Shown piece by piece: positions 24,036 through 32,470 of a DNA stretch of 64,000 nt. Every line of letters begins with the position of its first letter. Within the stretch, counting starts at the first letter, position 1. The notes under the pieces were generated by a model. That model ran no database searches. It was given only the letters and a program-made list of their open reading frames with translations, and was not told the DNA's origin. The position numbers and the translations under genes are program-made. The DNA comes from JASHPR01 sp963749145 (lineage in GTDB: Bacteria > Actinomycetota > Actinomycetes > Streptosporangiales > Streptosporangiaceae): NCBI GenBank assembly GCA_963749145.1, contig CAVVLN010000004.1:1674001-1738000 (forward strand), in the 5' to 3' direction.

Positions 24036-24803
24036 TTCCAGCTCAACCAGGCGTACTCGAGCATCTGGTTCACCTATAACCAGCTGGCCGAGATCAACCC
24101 GATCCCCATAGCCTGGGACGTCACCTCGCTCGGCGCCAAGCCGGGCAGCGGCGGCTGCACCACCGACAGCGCCGCGGACGGCTGGGCCAAGTGCAAGGCG
24201 GTCTACACCTTCCTGACCGCCCAGTCGAAGATCACTTCTACCTACGCGACCAGCCCGCTGTGGTCGGTGGTGGACGGCCCGTGGAAGCTGTCCAGCTTCA
24301 GCACCGACGGCAACGTGACGATCGTGGCGAACAGCGCCTACTCCGGCAGCCCCAAGCCGACGCTGTCCGCGGTCAAGTTCGTGCCGTTCACCAGCGACGC
24401 GACCGAGTACACCGCGCTGAAGACCGGGGCGGTCGACGTGGGCAACATCCCCACGCAGGACCTGCCGCAGAAGCCGGCCAACTCGCCGCTGCCGGCCACC
24501 AACCCGCTAGGCAGTTCCTACTACCTGGAGCCCTTCTACGACTACGGCATCCAGTACGCGCAGCCGAACTTCAACAACCCGCAGGTGGGCTTCCTGGTCC
24601 GCCAGCTCTACATCCGCCAGGCCCTGCAGGATGTCATGGATCAGCCCGGCCTGGACAAGGCGATCTTCCGCGGATACGCCACTCCGACCTCGGGTCCGGA
24701 GCCGAACCCCTTCGCGATCCAGGCTGTCACCAGCAAGCTGCACAACATCACGTTCAGCCCGCTGTACACCCTGCTCCCCGAGTACTGGTACTTCACCAAG
24801 TAA
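24036..24803 (+). pseudogene. Family-5 solute-binding protein, truncated near-copy of the gene at 60907
   Basis: Beginning right after an in-frame TAG (24033-24035), the frame matches residues from FQLNQAYSS to FRGYA of the intact lipoprotein at 60907-62775 almost residue for residue, including GSGGCTTDSAADGWAKC and NIPTQDLPQKPANSPLPATN. After GYATPTSG it jumps directly to PNPFAIQAVTSKLHNI and the shared end LLPEYWYFTK. About 200 residues of the middle are therefore deleted, as well as the signal peptide and N-terminal third. An inverted repeat (GGGTTCTC 23971-23978, GAGAACCC 24020-24027) lies at the left edge. Confidence 0.85.
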
Positions 24804-24962
24804 CCGGCCCGAACCACGTTCCTTTTTAGCGGGAGGAACTTCTCAATGAGCCGAAGCCGTCGAGGGAAAACGATGGGATGCACGAGGGCAGCAGCGCCGG
24901 GCGCGGCCCGCGGCAGCGGCGACGGCCCCGGCTGACCGGCGTGATTGTGGCGGGGGATAGCC

Positions 24963-25676
24963 GTGGCCACCACGCGGGGGCCGGATGCGGCGGCCCCTGA
25001 CCGCCGTGCTCGCCCCCCGCACTTCGCCGAACCGTACGTGCACTACTTCACCTTCGACGACGCCCGCACGACCGCGGAGTACGAGCACGGGATCAAGCTG
25101 CCGATGGCCCCGTTCCTGGGCGTCGTGGCGGCCGAGCCGGCCGGCGAGGAGACGGTCAGCGCGATCGTGTCCGGCAGCTACGGCGGGAACCTGGTGCTGC
25201 GTGACCTCGGCGTGGGCAGTCACCTGTTCCTGCCGGTGGCCAAGCCCGGCGGCCGGGTCTGGATCGGTGACGTGCGGGCGCTGCAGGGCGACGGGGTGGT
25301 CGATCAGACCGCGATCGAGACCGCCGCCGAGGACCTGGTGATCCGCTACGACCTGCACAAGCAGGTCGCCTTGCGCGGCCCGCTGGGCGAGACCGACGCC
25401 GCCTGGATCGTGGTGGCCTTCGCGGAAAACCTCGATGACGCGCTAGTGGCCTGCCTGCGCGAGGCCATCTACTGGCTGCCCGCCGCGGCGGGCATGACCG
25501 GGCCGGAAGCCTACGCGCTGGCCAGCATGGCGGTCAGCTTCCGGGTCACCCAGTACGCCAACCAGACCGGGTCGGCCTACACCTCGGTGCCGCCGAAGGC
25601 GGTCCACGCGGTCATCCCCAAGAACGTCTTCCCGGCCGGCGCCCGCGACCGGGTGGGACGGTGGCTGCGGCCATGA
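24963..25676 (+). CDS. Acetamidase/formamidase family protein, N-terminally short
   Basis: GTG 24963 (GGGGGA upstream) gives 237 residues with VHYFTFDDARTTAEYEHGIKL, PMAPFLGVVAAEPAG, SGSYGGNLVLRDLGVGSHL and GDVRALQGDGVVDQTAIETA. These are the conserved core and C-terminus of FmdA/AmdA amidases (hydrolysis of formamide or acetamide to ammonia and acid). Family members are usually 300 or more residues, and the first strands of the core are absent here. It may be truncated. It follows directly after the solute-binding remnant, so the pair was probably once an uptake-and-hydrolysis operon. Confidence 0.65.
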   Translation: MATTRGPDAAAPDRRARPPHFAEPYVHYFTFDDARTTAEYEHGIKLPMAPFLGVVAAEPAGEETVSAIVSGSYGGNLVLRDLGVGSHLFLPVAKPGGRVWIGDVRALQGDGVVDQTAIETAAEDLVIRYDLHKQVALRGPLGETDAAWIVVAFAENLDDALVACLREAIYWLPAAAGMTGPEAYALASMAVSFRVTQYANQTGSAYTSVPPKAVHAVIPKNVFPAGARDRVGRWLRP

Positions 25677-25767
25677 GCCTCGAACCCGGCCCGTCCGGCG
25701 ACCAGGCCACCGTGCGTTCGGTGCTGCTGATCATCGACCCGGCCCCGCCACCCGCCATCCGCGCCGC

Positions 25768-26140
25768 CGCGGCGGCACGGTCTTCCTGGTCAACGCGGCC
25801 ACCTTCGCCGCCGTCATCGTCGTCCTCGCTGCGTGGCACTCCAGCCGCGCCCCGGACGCGCTGCCGCGCGAGCACGTCGGCGAGGCCATCCGGGCCGGCG
25901 GCCGGTACATCGCCGCCAGCCCCGTGCTGCGGGTGATCCTGGCCCGCGCCGGGCTGTTCATCTTCTTCGCCAGCGCCATCTGGGCGCTGCTGCCGCTAAC
26001 CGCCCGCTCCGCGCTGCACCTGGGCTCCGGTGGTTACGGGCTGCTGCTCGGCAGCGTCGGGATCGGCGCGGTGGCCGGCGCCGCCCTGCTGCCCCGGCTG
26101 CGCGCCCGGCTCGCGCCGGACGCCCTGCTGGCCCGGCCGC
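25768..26140 (+). pseudogene. Major facilitator superfamily transporter, middle fragment
   Basis: About 124 codons read TVFLVNAATFAAVIVVLAAW, then IRAGGRYIAASPVLRVILARAGLFIFF, then GYGLLLGSVGIGAVAGAALLP and LRARLAPDALLA. This is the central loop and helices 7-8 of an enterobactin-exporter-like MFS protein. Both the first six helices and the last four are missing. Just upstream, an ATG overlapping the amidase stop (25673) opens a short unassigned frame (MSLEPGPSGDQATVRSVLL). Remnant. Confidence 0.65.
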
Positions 26141-26154
26141 GGCCTGGGCGGTGC

Positions 26155-26853
26155 CTATGTGCGCGTCCGGTACCTGTTGCTGTTCACGGCGGTGCCGCAT
26201 CTGGCCATCGAGCACCACTGGCGCCGTCCGGGACGGGAGGTATCGAGGAACAGCAGCGAGCATCCTGGCCGGGCGCACTCACGCAGCCGACGCGGATCGG
26301 CGTTCGCCACCAGATCCACGGCATCCCAGGCGATGGTAGCCAGCGCGGCGGCCGCGGGTTCTGCTGCGGCGCGCGTGATGTGGGCACCCGCGGTCAGCTG
26401 GGGCACCAGCGGCGGCCGGCGCGCGTGCTGGTTGATGACCGCTACGTCATCGGCAGGCAGGGCCGTCCGCGCGATGCGCGCGCGGACAGCGCGGTGAATT
26501 GCCTCGCGCAGCACCCGGGCCTGGCCAAGAAGTTCCACGGGGACGGGGGGTGCCTGGTCGAGCAGCCGGGCCGCGACCAGCCATCGGCCCAGGGCCTGCG
26601 GCGTGGCGAGGAGTTCGGCCGGCGCCCAGCTTCGCTGAGCCAGCGTCCAGACCAGGTCCAGCGACAGGCGCCCGCCGAAGCGGAAGTCCAGGGTCCCGCG
26701 GGACGCTAGCACCGGGATGCTGGCCGGCGGCGCGGCGGCGGGCCGCGAGGAAGTGGCCAGATCCGCAGGCTCCCGGTCAGCCGGGTCGGCTTTGCCCCGC
26801 CGTTTGCGCCAGTCGTCCACGAACGAGTCGAGTCGATCCTGCGGGCTAGCCAC
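26155..26853 (-). pseudogene. CGNR zinc-finger (ABATE-domain) regulator, 3' end broken
   Basis: The GTG start at 26853 has GGAGGTGA upstream. Residues about 50-190 are an ABATE-type domain (TLDFRFGGRLSLDLVWTL), then the zinc finger RECARPGCSLLFLDTSRPGRRQWCSMARCG. In intact proteins this is followed by N-R and a basic tail, the CGNR motif that names the family. Here the frame turns to TAVNSNRYRTRT and stops, exactly where unrelated sequence (MFS side) begins. The last zinc ligands up to CG are kept, but the DNA-binding tail is lost. Confidence 0.7.
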
Positions 26854-26876
26854 CGATCACCTCCGGCTCACCGGGC

Positions 26877-26935
26877 CCATCCGCTGATCACCACTATAAC
26901 CGCTGACTATAAAGGTGTATAACTGTTGGACAGGA
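26877..26935. promoter_or_regulatory. AT-rich divergent promoter region
   Basis: Between the CGNR gene and the BKACE remnant, an AT-rich patch carries repeated ACTATAA, CTATAAA and TATAACT elements. It likely holds back-to-back promoters and an operator. No specific regulator can be named. Confidence 0.4.
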
Positions 26936-26990
26936 CGTTTGGCGGTCATCCCTCTGACGACGTGGCCATGGTGAGGAGAAGGGTTACATA

Positions 26991-27160
26991 ATGCTGCAAG
27001 CGGCGGTCAACGGTGACCGCTCGAAGGCTGATCATCCGGCCGGGGCCTCGACACCCGCGTCGGCCTCGAAGACACCCTCTACCTGGCCGACGGCAGCCGC
27101 GCCCGGGACAACGCCGACCTCGTCACCGCCGCCTGCAACCTGGGAGCAGGAGCCCTCTAG
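26991..27160 (+). pseudogene. BKACE (3-keto-5-aminohexanoate cleavage) enzyme reduced to its two ends
   Basis: ATG 26991 (GAGGAG upstream) encodes MLQAAVNGDRSKADHPA, the start of a DUF849/BKACE protein. A few bases later, in another frame, GLDTRVGLEDTLYLADGSRA to LVTAACNLGAGAL and a stop (27158-27160) is the end of the same family. About 220 residues between them are gone. The promoter and ribosome site remain, so the lesion is a clean internal deletion with a frame change. Confidence 0.7.
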
Positions 27161-27169
27161 GCTCGTCGC

Positions 27170-27790
27170 ATGGCCAGGTACTTCGACGTCCATCCGGCCA
27201 ACCCGCAACGGCGCGCGATCGTCCAGATCGCCGATATCGTCCGCGCAGGCGGCGTGATCGCTTACCCGACGGACTCCTGCTACGCGCTCGGCTGCCAGCT
27301 CGGCAACAGGGACGGCATCATGAGGATCAGGTCGATCCGCCACGTCGATGACCGCCATCACCTCACGCTGGTGTGCCGGGATTTCGCCCAGCTCGGTCAG
27401 TTCGTGTACGTCGACAACCCGGTGTTCCGGGCCATCAAGGCAGCAACCCCGGGCAATTACACCTTCATCCTGCGCGCGACCAAGGAGGTACCGCGCCGGC
27501 TGCAGCACCCGGGAAAGAAGACCGTCGGGGTGCGGATCCCCCGGCACGTGGTGGCCCAGGCGCTGCTCGCCGAGCTCGGCGAGCCGCTGGTGTCGAGCAC
27601 CCTGCTGCTGCCTGGCGAGGACGAGCCCATGACCCAGGGGTGGCAGATCGCCGACCAGCTCGGGCACGCCGTGGACGCGGTGATCGACTCCGGCGACTGC
27701 GGCACCGAGCCGACGACGGTCATCGACTTCTCCCAGGAAAAGCCCGAGATCTTGCGGCGCGGGGCCGGCGCCACATCCGCGTTTGAGTGA
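27170..27790 (+). CDS. L-threonylcarbamoyladenylate synthase (Sua5/YciO/YrdC family)
   Basis: This 206-residue single-domain protein has the YrdC fold: GGVIAYPTDSCYALGCQ near residue 27, the KRR-like basic pocket in RIRSIRHVDDRHHLTLVC, NPVFRAIKAATPGNYTFIL and TVGVRIPRHVVAQALL. The family makes threonylcarbamoyl-AMP for t6A tRNA modification. The YciO branch has a basic residue pattern like this one and may have a related but distinct role. ATG 27170 is 10 bases after the BKACE remnant. Confidence 0.85.
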   Translation: MARYFDVHPANPQRRAIVQIADIVRAGGVIAYPTDSCYALGCQLGNRDGIMRIRSIRHVDDRHHLTLVCRDFAQLGQFVYVDNPVFRAIKAATPGNYTFILRATKEVPRRLQHPGKKTVGVRIPRHVVAQALLAELGEPLVSSTLLLPGEDEPMTQGWQIADQLGHAVDAVIDSGDCGTEPTTVIDFSQEKPEILRRGAGATSAFE

Positions 27791-27942
27791 ACCACGGCCC
27801 GCGAGACTGTCTTGTCTGCCGGGGAACTTTCCTGCCGGGGCACCTCGCGCACCCGCGGTGAACTGACCGGCCTGACCGCCGACCTGCCGGCCCCGCCGCA
27901 CAGTGATGCCGCGGCGGCCCCCGAGCAGATCACCGGCAGCCG

Positions 27943-28683
27943 TCAGGGCCAGGGCAGGCCGAGGATCGGCAGGAGGTCGCGGAAGTCCGTGATCGTGAAG
28001 TCGGGTGCGCAATCCCGGTAGGCCTTCGCTCCTTGATCGGAATCGAACATCACCGTCGTCAGGCCGGCTTCCCGCGCCCCGTAGATGTCACGGTACATGT
28101 CGTTGCCGACGTACAGAGAGTTCGCGGCCGCCACTCCCATACCGTCGAGCGCGTACTGGAAGAGGCGCTGGTCGGGCTTGCGGTACCCGTGGTCGCCGGA
28201 AACGACGATCGGGTCGAAGTAGCCGAGCAGGCCGACCTTGTGCAGCTCACCGCGCGCATACATGCTCTGCGCGTCGGTCACGATCGCCAGCGGGCAGTGC
28301 TCGCGCAGGACGTCGAGCACCTCGCAGACGTACGGGTACAGGCCGAGTTGCCGGCGCGAGATGCCGCGGGACATCTCAGCCAGGAACAACGGCATCTGCC
28401 CGAGCTTCCCAGCTGGCAGGGCGCGGGTGAAATCCGTCCCGTGATCTTCGATGATGCTGCGCCAGATACCGACGGCGTCGAATTCGGGGTACTCCGCCGG
28501 GCTGGCCCGCAGCTGCTCCTTCATGACCTGGAAATAGACATCGCGCAGTTCGTGCCGGTGCATGTCGATGCCCTGGTACGTGAGGAAGTGCGCCGCGGCG
28601 CGGAAGACCCGCTCCTCGTCGTCATCGGCCTGGATCCGGATCAGGGTGCCGTTCGCGTCGAAGGCGACCGCTCGGATGTCCAT
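27943..28683 (-). CDS. HAD-superfamily hydrolase
   Basis: This 246-residue HAD protein starts at ATG 28683, just before motif I (MDIRAVAFDANGTLI). It has a four-helix cap, motif II LAIVTDAQSMYARGEL, motif III lysine GYRKPDQRLFQYAL and motif IV YVGNDMYRDIYGAREAGL. The first motif has DANGT, so the second acid is Asn; activity may be phosphatase, with reduced general acid. The frame extends upstream to an ATG at 28830 that overlaps the stop of the kinase gene (ATGA), so a longer product is possible, but those residues are low-complexity. Confidence 0.82.
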   Translation of the reverse strand: MDIRAVAFDANGTLIRIQADDDEERVFRAAAHFLTYQGIDMHRHELRDVYFQVMKEQLRASPAEYPEFDAVGIWRSIIEDHGTDFTRALPAGKLGQMPLFLAEMSRGISRRQLGLYPYVCEVLDVLREHCPLAIVTDAQSMYARGELHKVGLLGYFDPIVVSGDHGYRKPDQRLFQYALDGMGVAAANSLYVGNDMYRDIYGAREAGLTTVMFDSDQGAKAYRDCAPDFTITDFRDLLPILGLPWP

Positions 28684-28826
28684 GCTTTGCGTCAGTACCT
28701 CTCGCCCGGCATTGCCCCCGGGACGAGTGTAGGCGACCAGGTCCGGCGAGGACGCGCAGGCCGCATCCTCGCCGGGTGCTGGCCGGCAAGGCGGCACCGG
28801 TGACCTCGGCCCGGCATCTGCGGCGT

Positions 28827-29837
28827 TCATGCGGCTTGCAACAGCCTCTTTGCCTGCCTCACCAGCCTTCTGCCGTAGTCCTGGCCGATGTAGTCGTTGC
28901 GCGCGATCCGCAGCAGGTTCAGCGCCCTGTAGTACGGCGCGCGAGCGGTGATCGACTCGAACGTCTGCTCGGGGTCGGGGAAGTGACAGCTGTACTCCCA
29001 GAGGAAGTGCCCGATGAACGGCTCCGCGCGGTGCCGGTCGCCGGAGTCACGCATGAACGCGTGCTGGAGTTCGCCGACGACCCGCCCGACATCGAACATC
29101 CGGTCGCCGCGCTTCATGCGCTCCAGGTCGATCGCCGCGACGTCCATGCCGGGGCCGAACAGGAAGTTCGCCGGGGTCGCATCACCGTGCAGCCAGACCT
29201 GCCGGTCCTGCCACATCTGCGGCCACTCCCGCCAGCGGTCACGCAACCCGGAGAGCTCGTCGATGTCCTGCTGCCCGATTCGGTGGACCTTCCTGAGCAT
29301 GCTGACGATCGTGTCGAAGTACCGGCACTCGGTATCAAATTCCACCGTTGCCCCGTTGGCCGTCCGGTTGTGCAGGGTGGCGAGGAAGTACGCCAGCGCC
29401 TTCAGCCGCCAGTAGAGGTGCGCATCGTCCCGGTACTGCGTCGCGCGCGCGATCGCGTGGCTGAATTCCTCGCCGGAATAGTATTCGACCGCCAGCGCGC
29501 CGTTGATCTCCCGGCTGACGCCCAGCGGGCGGATCACATGGTGCGGCGATCCGACCAGGTTGTACTGGCGCAGCGTCTTAAGGCCGTCATATTCCTGGCG
29601 GGCCATCCAGGCTGCCTTGTCCAGGTCCCTTCCGAACCTTGTGCCGTAGAACTTGCAGATGACCTTGGCGCTGCTGAACTTCTCCTCGTATGCATAGACC
29701 TCGTTGCTCCCCGACAGCCGGAACACGCGGAATGCCAGCTGCGGTTCACGCACCTCCAGGCGATCGCGCATGATCTTGCTGAGGAAGCCGTGGAGCGGGT
29801 CCTCCCCCGCCACGTACCCGACATATTTCCCGTTCAT
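28827..29837 (-). CDS. Aminoglycoside phosphotransferase (APH)-fold kinase
   Basis: This 336-residue protein starts at ATG 29837 (CGAGGGA upstream). The N-lobe has VYAYEEKFSSAKVICKFYG, with the ATP lysine in CKFYG. The catalytic loop reads WLHGDATPANFLFG and the metal site IDLERMKRGDRMFDVGRV. This is the eukaryotic-kinase-like APH fold, which phosphorylates small molecules such as antibiotics, choline or sugars. The downstream HAD hydrolase is coupled or nearly so, suggesting a kinase/phosphatase pair acting on one metabolite. Substrate unknown. Confidence 0.85.
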   Translation of the reverse strand: MNGKYVGYVAGEDPLHGFLSKIMRDRLEVREPQLAFRVFRLSGSNEVYAYEEKFSSAKVICKFYGTRFGRDLDKAAWMARQEYDGLKTLRQYNLVGSPHHVIRPLGVSREINGALAVEYYSGEEFSHAIARATQYRDDAHLYWRLKALAYFLATLHNRTANGATVEFDTECRYFDTIVSMLRKVHRIGQQDIDELSGLRDRWREWPQMWQDRQVWLHGDATPANFLFGPGMDVAAIDLERMKRGDRMFDVGRVVGELQHAFMRDSGDRHRAEPFIGHFLWEYSCHFPDPEQTFESITARAPYYRALNLLRIARNDYIGQDYGRRLVRQAKRLLQAA

Positions 29838-30058
29838 CGAAACCTTCCCTCGCGCTGAGCCGCAAAGCGACGGCATCAAGCAGCGCGCCAGTCGTCCCCC
29901 GTGTGCGCGGCGTTCCGTCACCTGCCATTCACCGCGCGGTTACCCTGATGGAGACCTTCTGTCCGCTCCTGATACATGCCTGAGCCCGCCCGCTCATCGA
30001 CCCGGCGGTACGGCAGGCACGTCATCGACCCGGCTACAGCTCGGCCGAGCGCATTATT

Positions 30059-30501
30059 GGTCCGCCACCGCCGAGGAGCGGAGGGCGAGCAACGCGGCAA
30101 CGGTTTCCTTGGTGTGTGCCATGCGCTCGGCACCGGCGATCGCCACCAGCCGGGCGTCCGCCTCTTCGGCCGCAGCGAGCACAGTGGCCGACGCGGCCCT
30201 TCCCCGGTCGGTGAGGGTGACAAGCACACGACGCCGGTCCCGGGGGTCCGCCGTTCGCTCCAGGTAGCCCCGGACGACCAAGGTGTCCACCCAGTTCACT
30301 GGCATTTTGCTTTGACACGCCGAGAGCCGAGACGACGTCGCTGAACGGGGAACCGCCTGGGGCGATGAGTCCGAGGACATAGCCGCCGTTGCCCGGCATG
30401 TCGCCGAACCCCGCCTCGGCCAGGGCGTCACGGATGAACAAGCCGTAGACGCCCCGGCCCGGCCGCAGCAGCACCGGCAACACCACGCCGCCGCGAAACA
30501 C
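30059..30501 (-). pseudogene. MarR-family regulator with a one-base insertion
   Basis: The first part (VLLRPGRGVYGLFIRDALAEA, then FSDVVSALGVSKQNASEL) and the second part (VDTLVVRGYLERTADPRDRR and RVLVTLTDRGRAAS) are consecutive pieces of one MarR winged helix. They lie in different frames. Removing one base from the CCC run at 30290-30292 (GGG on the coding strand) joins them as SKQNASELVDTLVVRGYLE. Single homopolymer insertions are a common sequencing error, so it may be intact in the organism. Confidence 0.7.
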
Positions 30502-30522
30502 CGCAGAGCGAAACCAACAGCA

Positions 30523-30569
30523 GGACCGGCCGGGTCGGCGTGGTGATGCTGCGCCGACCCGGCCGGTCC
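30523..30569 (-). terminator. Perfect 18-base hairpin downstream of the acetate-type transporter
   Basis: GGACCGGCCGGGTCGGCG (30523-30540) is perfectly complementary to CGCCGACCCGGCCGGTCC (30552-30569) across an 11-base loop. It sits 46 bases past the stop at 30616. There is no long T tract, as is common in high-GC genomes. Confidence 0.75.
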
Positions 30570-30615
30570 CAGTTCCAGTCGTGGATCTTGTGATGCCATG
30601 CGGCCTCTGGGCCGG

Positions 30616-31272
30616 TCAGGCGTGGAGTAGCGGCTTGCCCAGCGGGAGCTCCTTGCCGCCGGCGACCTTGGACGCCGTGCCGGCGAAGAGGTACACGGCC
30701 AGGGCCACGAAGGCCATCAGGACCCACCCGGCGGCCTTGGTCAGGTTCGCCGAGCTGTTGATGATGCCCATCAGGTTCAGCACCAGTGCGACCTCGGCCA
30801 CCGTGAACAAGGCCAGGTAGGCCATTGGCAGCCGCAGCGCCGCCAGCATGAGCAGCGCGACGATGACGATCCAGCTGATCACGAAGATCTTCTGGGTGTC
30901 AGCTATCGCGGTCGGGGCGATACCGAACCAGTTGTGCGTCAGCCCGAGCACGAGTATCGCGTAGCTCATGAAGAAGCCGGCGAGGACGCCGAAGAACGCC
31001 GCCGGCGCGTTCTCGCCGATGCGCGCCGCCCAGATCGTGGCCAGGAACAGCCCGAGCGAGGCCGTGATGATGATCGGCAGCGCAGCCCCGACCGCGGTGG
31101 CCGGAACGACGCCGATGAGAACCATGGCGAACGCCACGCCGCCCACGACCGCGGCCGGTAGCGCCAGCATGCCAGGCTCACCGTGCGCTGGTGTCGGTTC
31201 GAGTTCCTCGGACGGGTGGTGGATCCACGGCGGGTGGCTGGGGATCGGGTGGGGGCTTGTGGGAGCAGCCAT
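30616..31272 (-). CDS. GPR1/FUN34/YaaH (acetate/succinate) transporter family protein
   Basis: This 218-residue protein starts at ATG 31272 behind a near-perfect AAAGGAGG. Residues 1-34 are a proline/histidine-rich cytoplasmic tail. After that come six membrane helices, with FFGVLAGFFMSYAILVLG in the third/fourth region and the C-terminal helix GWVLMAFVALAVYLFAGTASKV, which is typical of the AceTr family. Members move acetate, succinate or ammonium-linked substrates. The NPAPLGL signature of the family start is weak here (PGMLALPAAVVGG), so substrate is uncertain. Ends with a strong hairpin terminator. Confidence 0.75.
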   Translation of the reverse strand: MAAPTSPHPIPSHPPWIHHPSEELEPTPAHGEPGMLALPAAVVGGVAFAMVLIGVVPATAVGAALPIIITASLGLFLATIWAARIGENAPAAFFGVLAGFFMSYAILVLGLTHNWFGIAPTAIADTQKIFVISWIVIVALLMLAALRLPMAYLALFTVAEVALVLNLMGIINSSANLTKAAGWVLMAFVALAVYLFAGTASKVAGGKELPLGKPLLHA

Positions 31273-31687
31273 TTCGTTCTCCTCCTTTGGGGAACGCTGA
31301 GGACGCCCCGCAAAACCGCGGTCGTCCCACTGCGCTGTACTTCTTCTTTCACGCTTGCCGCAGCTACCTGGTGCGGTTAGGGCCTATCGTCCGGGCCGGC
31401 AGGGTCTGTGGTCCGTGGCCGGAGGGACAAAGGTCCGGCGAGCGGCCCGCGGGCTCGGGCACTTCAGCGCTGAGGATTGATCCGGCACTGCGGTCACCGG
31501 TGAAGCCGCAGGCTCCGGTCACCCCGGCCAGCGCTCTCGGTGGTCACCCCGGCCAGCGCTCTCGGCGGTTACCCCGGCCAGCGCTCTCGGCGGTCATCTG
31601 CGCACATCGGCGACTGGCCGGGTGGCTGTGTGAAATGCTGGCCGCAGCAGCCCGCGAGCGGGCCGAGCGCGGTCAAAGGAGAGCGTT
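31273..31687. repeat. Gene-free stretch with three 25-base tandem repeats
   Basis: Units at 31517-31541, 31542-31566 and 31567-31591 share GTCACCCCGGCCAGCGCTCT (one base differs in the third). They lie about 100 bases before the dodecin start. No gene is supported in the rest of the stretch. Confidence 0.7.
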
Positions 31688-31897
31688 ATGAGCGTGTACC
31701 GGGTGACCGAGATCATCGGGACAAGCAGCACGTCATGGGAAGACGCGGCAGCGGAGGCGATCAGGACCGCCTCCGGGACGCTCCGCGATCTGCGGGTGGC
31801 TGAGGTCAGCCAGCAGGACATTCATCTGGACGACAACGGGGCGATCACCTATCGCACGAAGCTCCAGCTCTCCTTCAAGTACGAACCCGAGCGCTGA
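31688..31897 (+). CDS. Dodecin
   Basis: This 69-residue protein is of exact dodecin length. It starts MSVYRVTEIIGTSSTSWEDA, has AIRTASGTLRDLRVAEV, and ends in TYRTKLQLSFKYE. The tryptophan of SWEDA stacks on bound flavin in known dodecins. Twelve subunits form a hollow sphere that buffers riboflavin, FMN or CoA. ATG 31688 has AAGGAGAG upstream. Confidence 0.9.
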   Translation: MSVYRVTEIIGTSSTSWEDAAAEAIRTASGTLRDLRVAEVSQQDIHLDDNGAITYRTKLQLSFKYEPER

Positions 31898-31940
31898 GCG
31901 TCTGAACCCGCGCCATCGCTGCTGAGCCACGATGGGAGTC

Positions 31941-32411
31941 ATGGGCTCTCAGCGTTTCCGCGCCGTCATTTCCGCCGGTCCTGGGGGCACTGCGGTCATC
32001 ACGATGCCGTTCGACCCGGATGCGGCGTGGGGCGCGAAGGCCAACCATCCCGTCGGCGGCACGATCGACGGCCGGCGGATCCGGACCAGGCTCTTGCCAT
32101 CCGGCCGCGGGTGGGTTTTGAGCCTGGCTCCCAGGCGCCTGCTGGACATGGGCGTGGACATCGGCGACGACGTGACCGTTGAACTGGCGCCCGAAGGTCC
32201 GCAACGCGGTGATCTGGCCGACGATATCGCCGCGGCGCTCGAGGCCAACCCGGCGGCGGGGGCATTCTTCGATACCCTGGCGCAGTTCTACCGCAAGGCC
32301 TACCTCCGCTGGATCGACGCGACCAGCCGCCGGCCGGATGTCCGTGCGGCCCGCATCGCTGAGGTAGTCGACCTGCTCGCGGCAGGCATCAAGGAGCGCC
32401 CGCGATCGTAA
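31941..32411 (+). CDS. DUF1905/YdeI (OmpD-associated) family protein
   Basis: This 156-residue protein starts at ATG 31941. The N-terminal part (QRFRAVISAGPGGTAVITMP, then GMxxGD-like GVDIGDDVTVELAPEG) is the DUF1905 beta-barrel. The C-terminal half (LAQFYRKAYLRWIDATSRR, AARIAEVVDLLAAGIKERP) is the YdeI helical domain. This two-part layout is common. YdeI-like proteins are linked to peptide resistance in enterobacteria, but the actinobacterial role is unknown. Confidence 0.8.
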   Translation: MGSQRFRAVISAGPGGTAVITMPFDPDAAWGAKANHPVGGTIDGRRIRTRLLPSGRGWVLSLAPRRLLDMGVDIGDDVTVELAPEGPQRGDLADDIAAALEANPAAGAFFDTLAQFYRKAYLRWIDATSRRPDVRAARIAEVVDLLAAGIKERPRS

Positions 32412-32470
32412 GCGCAGGTCCGGCCGATGCGAGCATCGGTGACCCGCCCGAAGAAATCCGGGGGTGGAGC

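Noticed and set aside
31517..31591. Three repeats considered as a CRISPR array
   Set aside because: Units are directly adjacent with no unique spacers.
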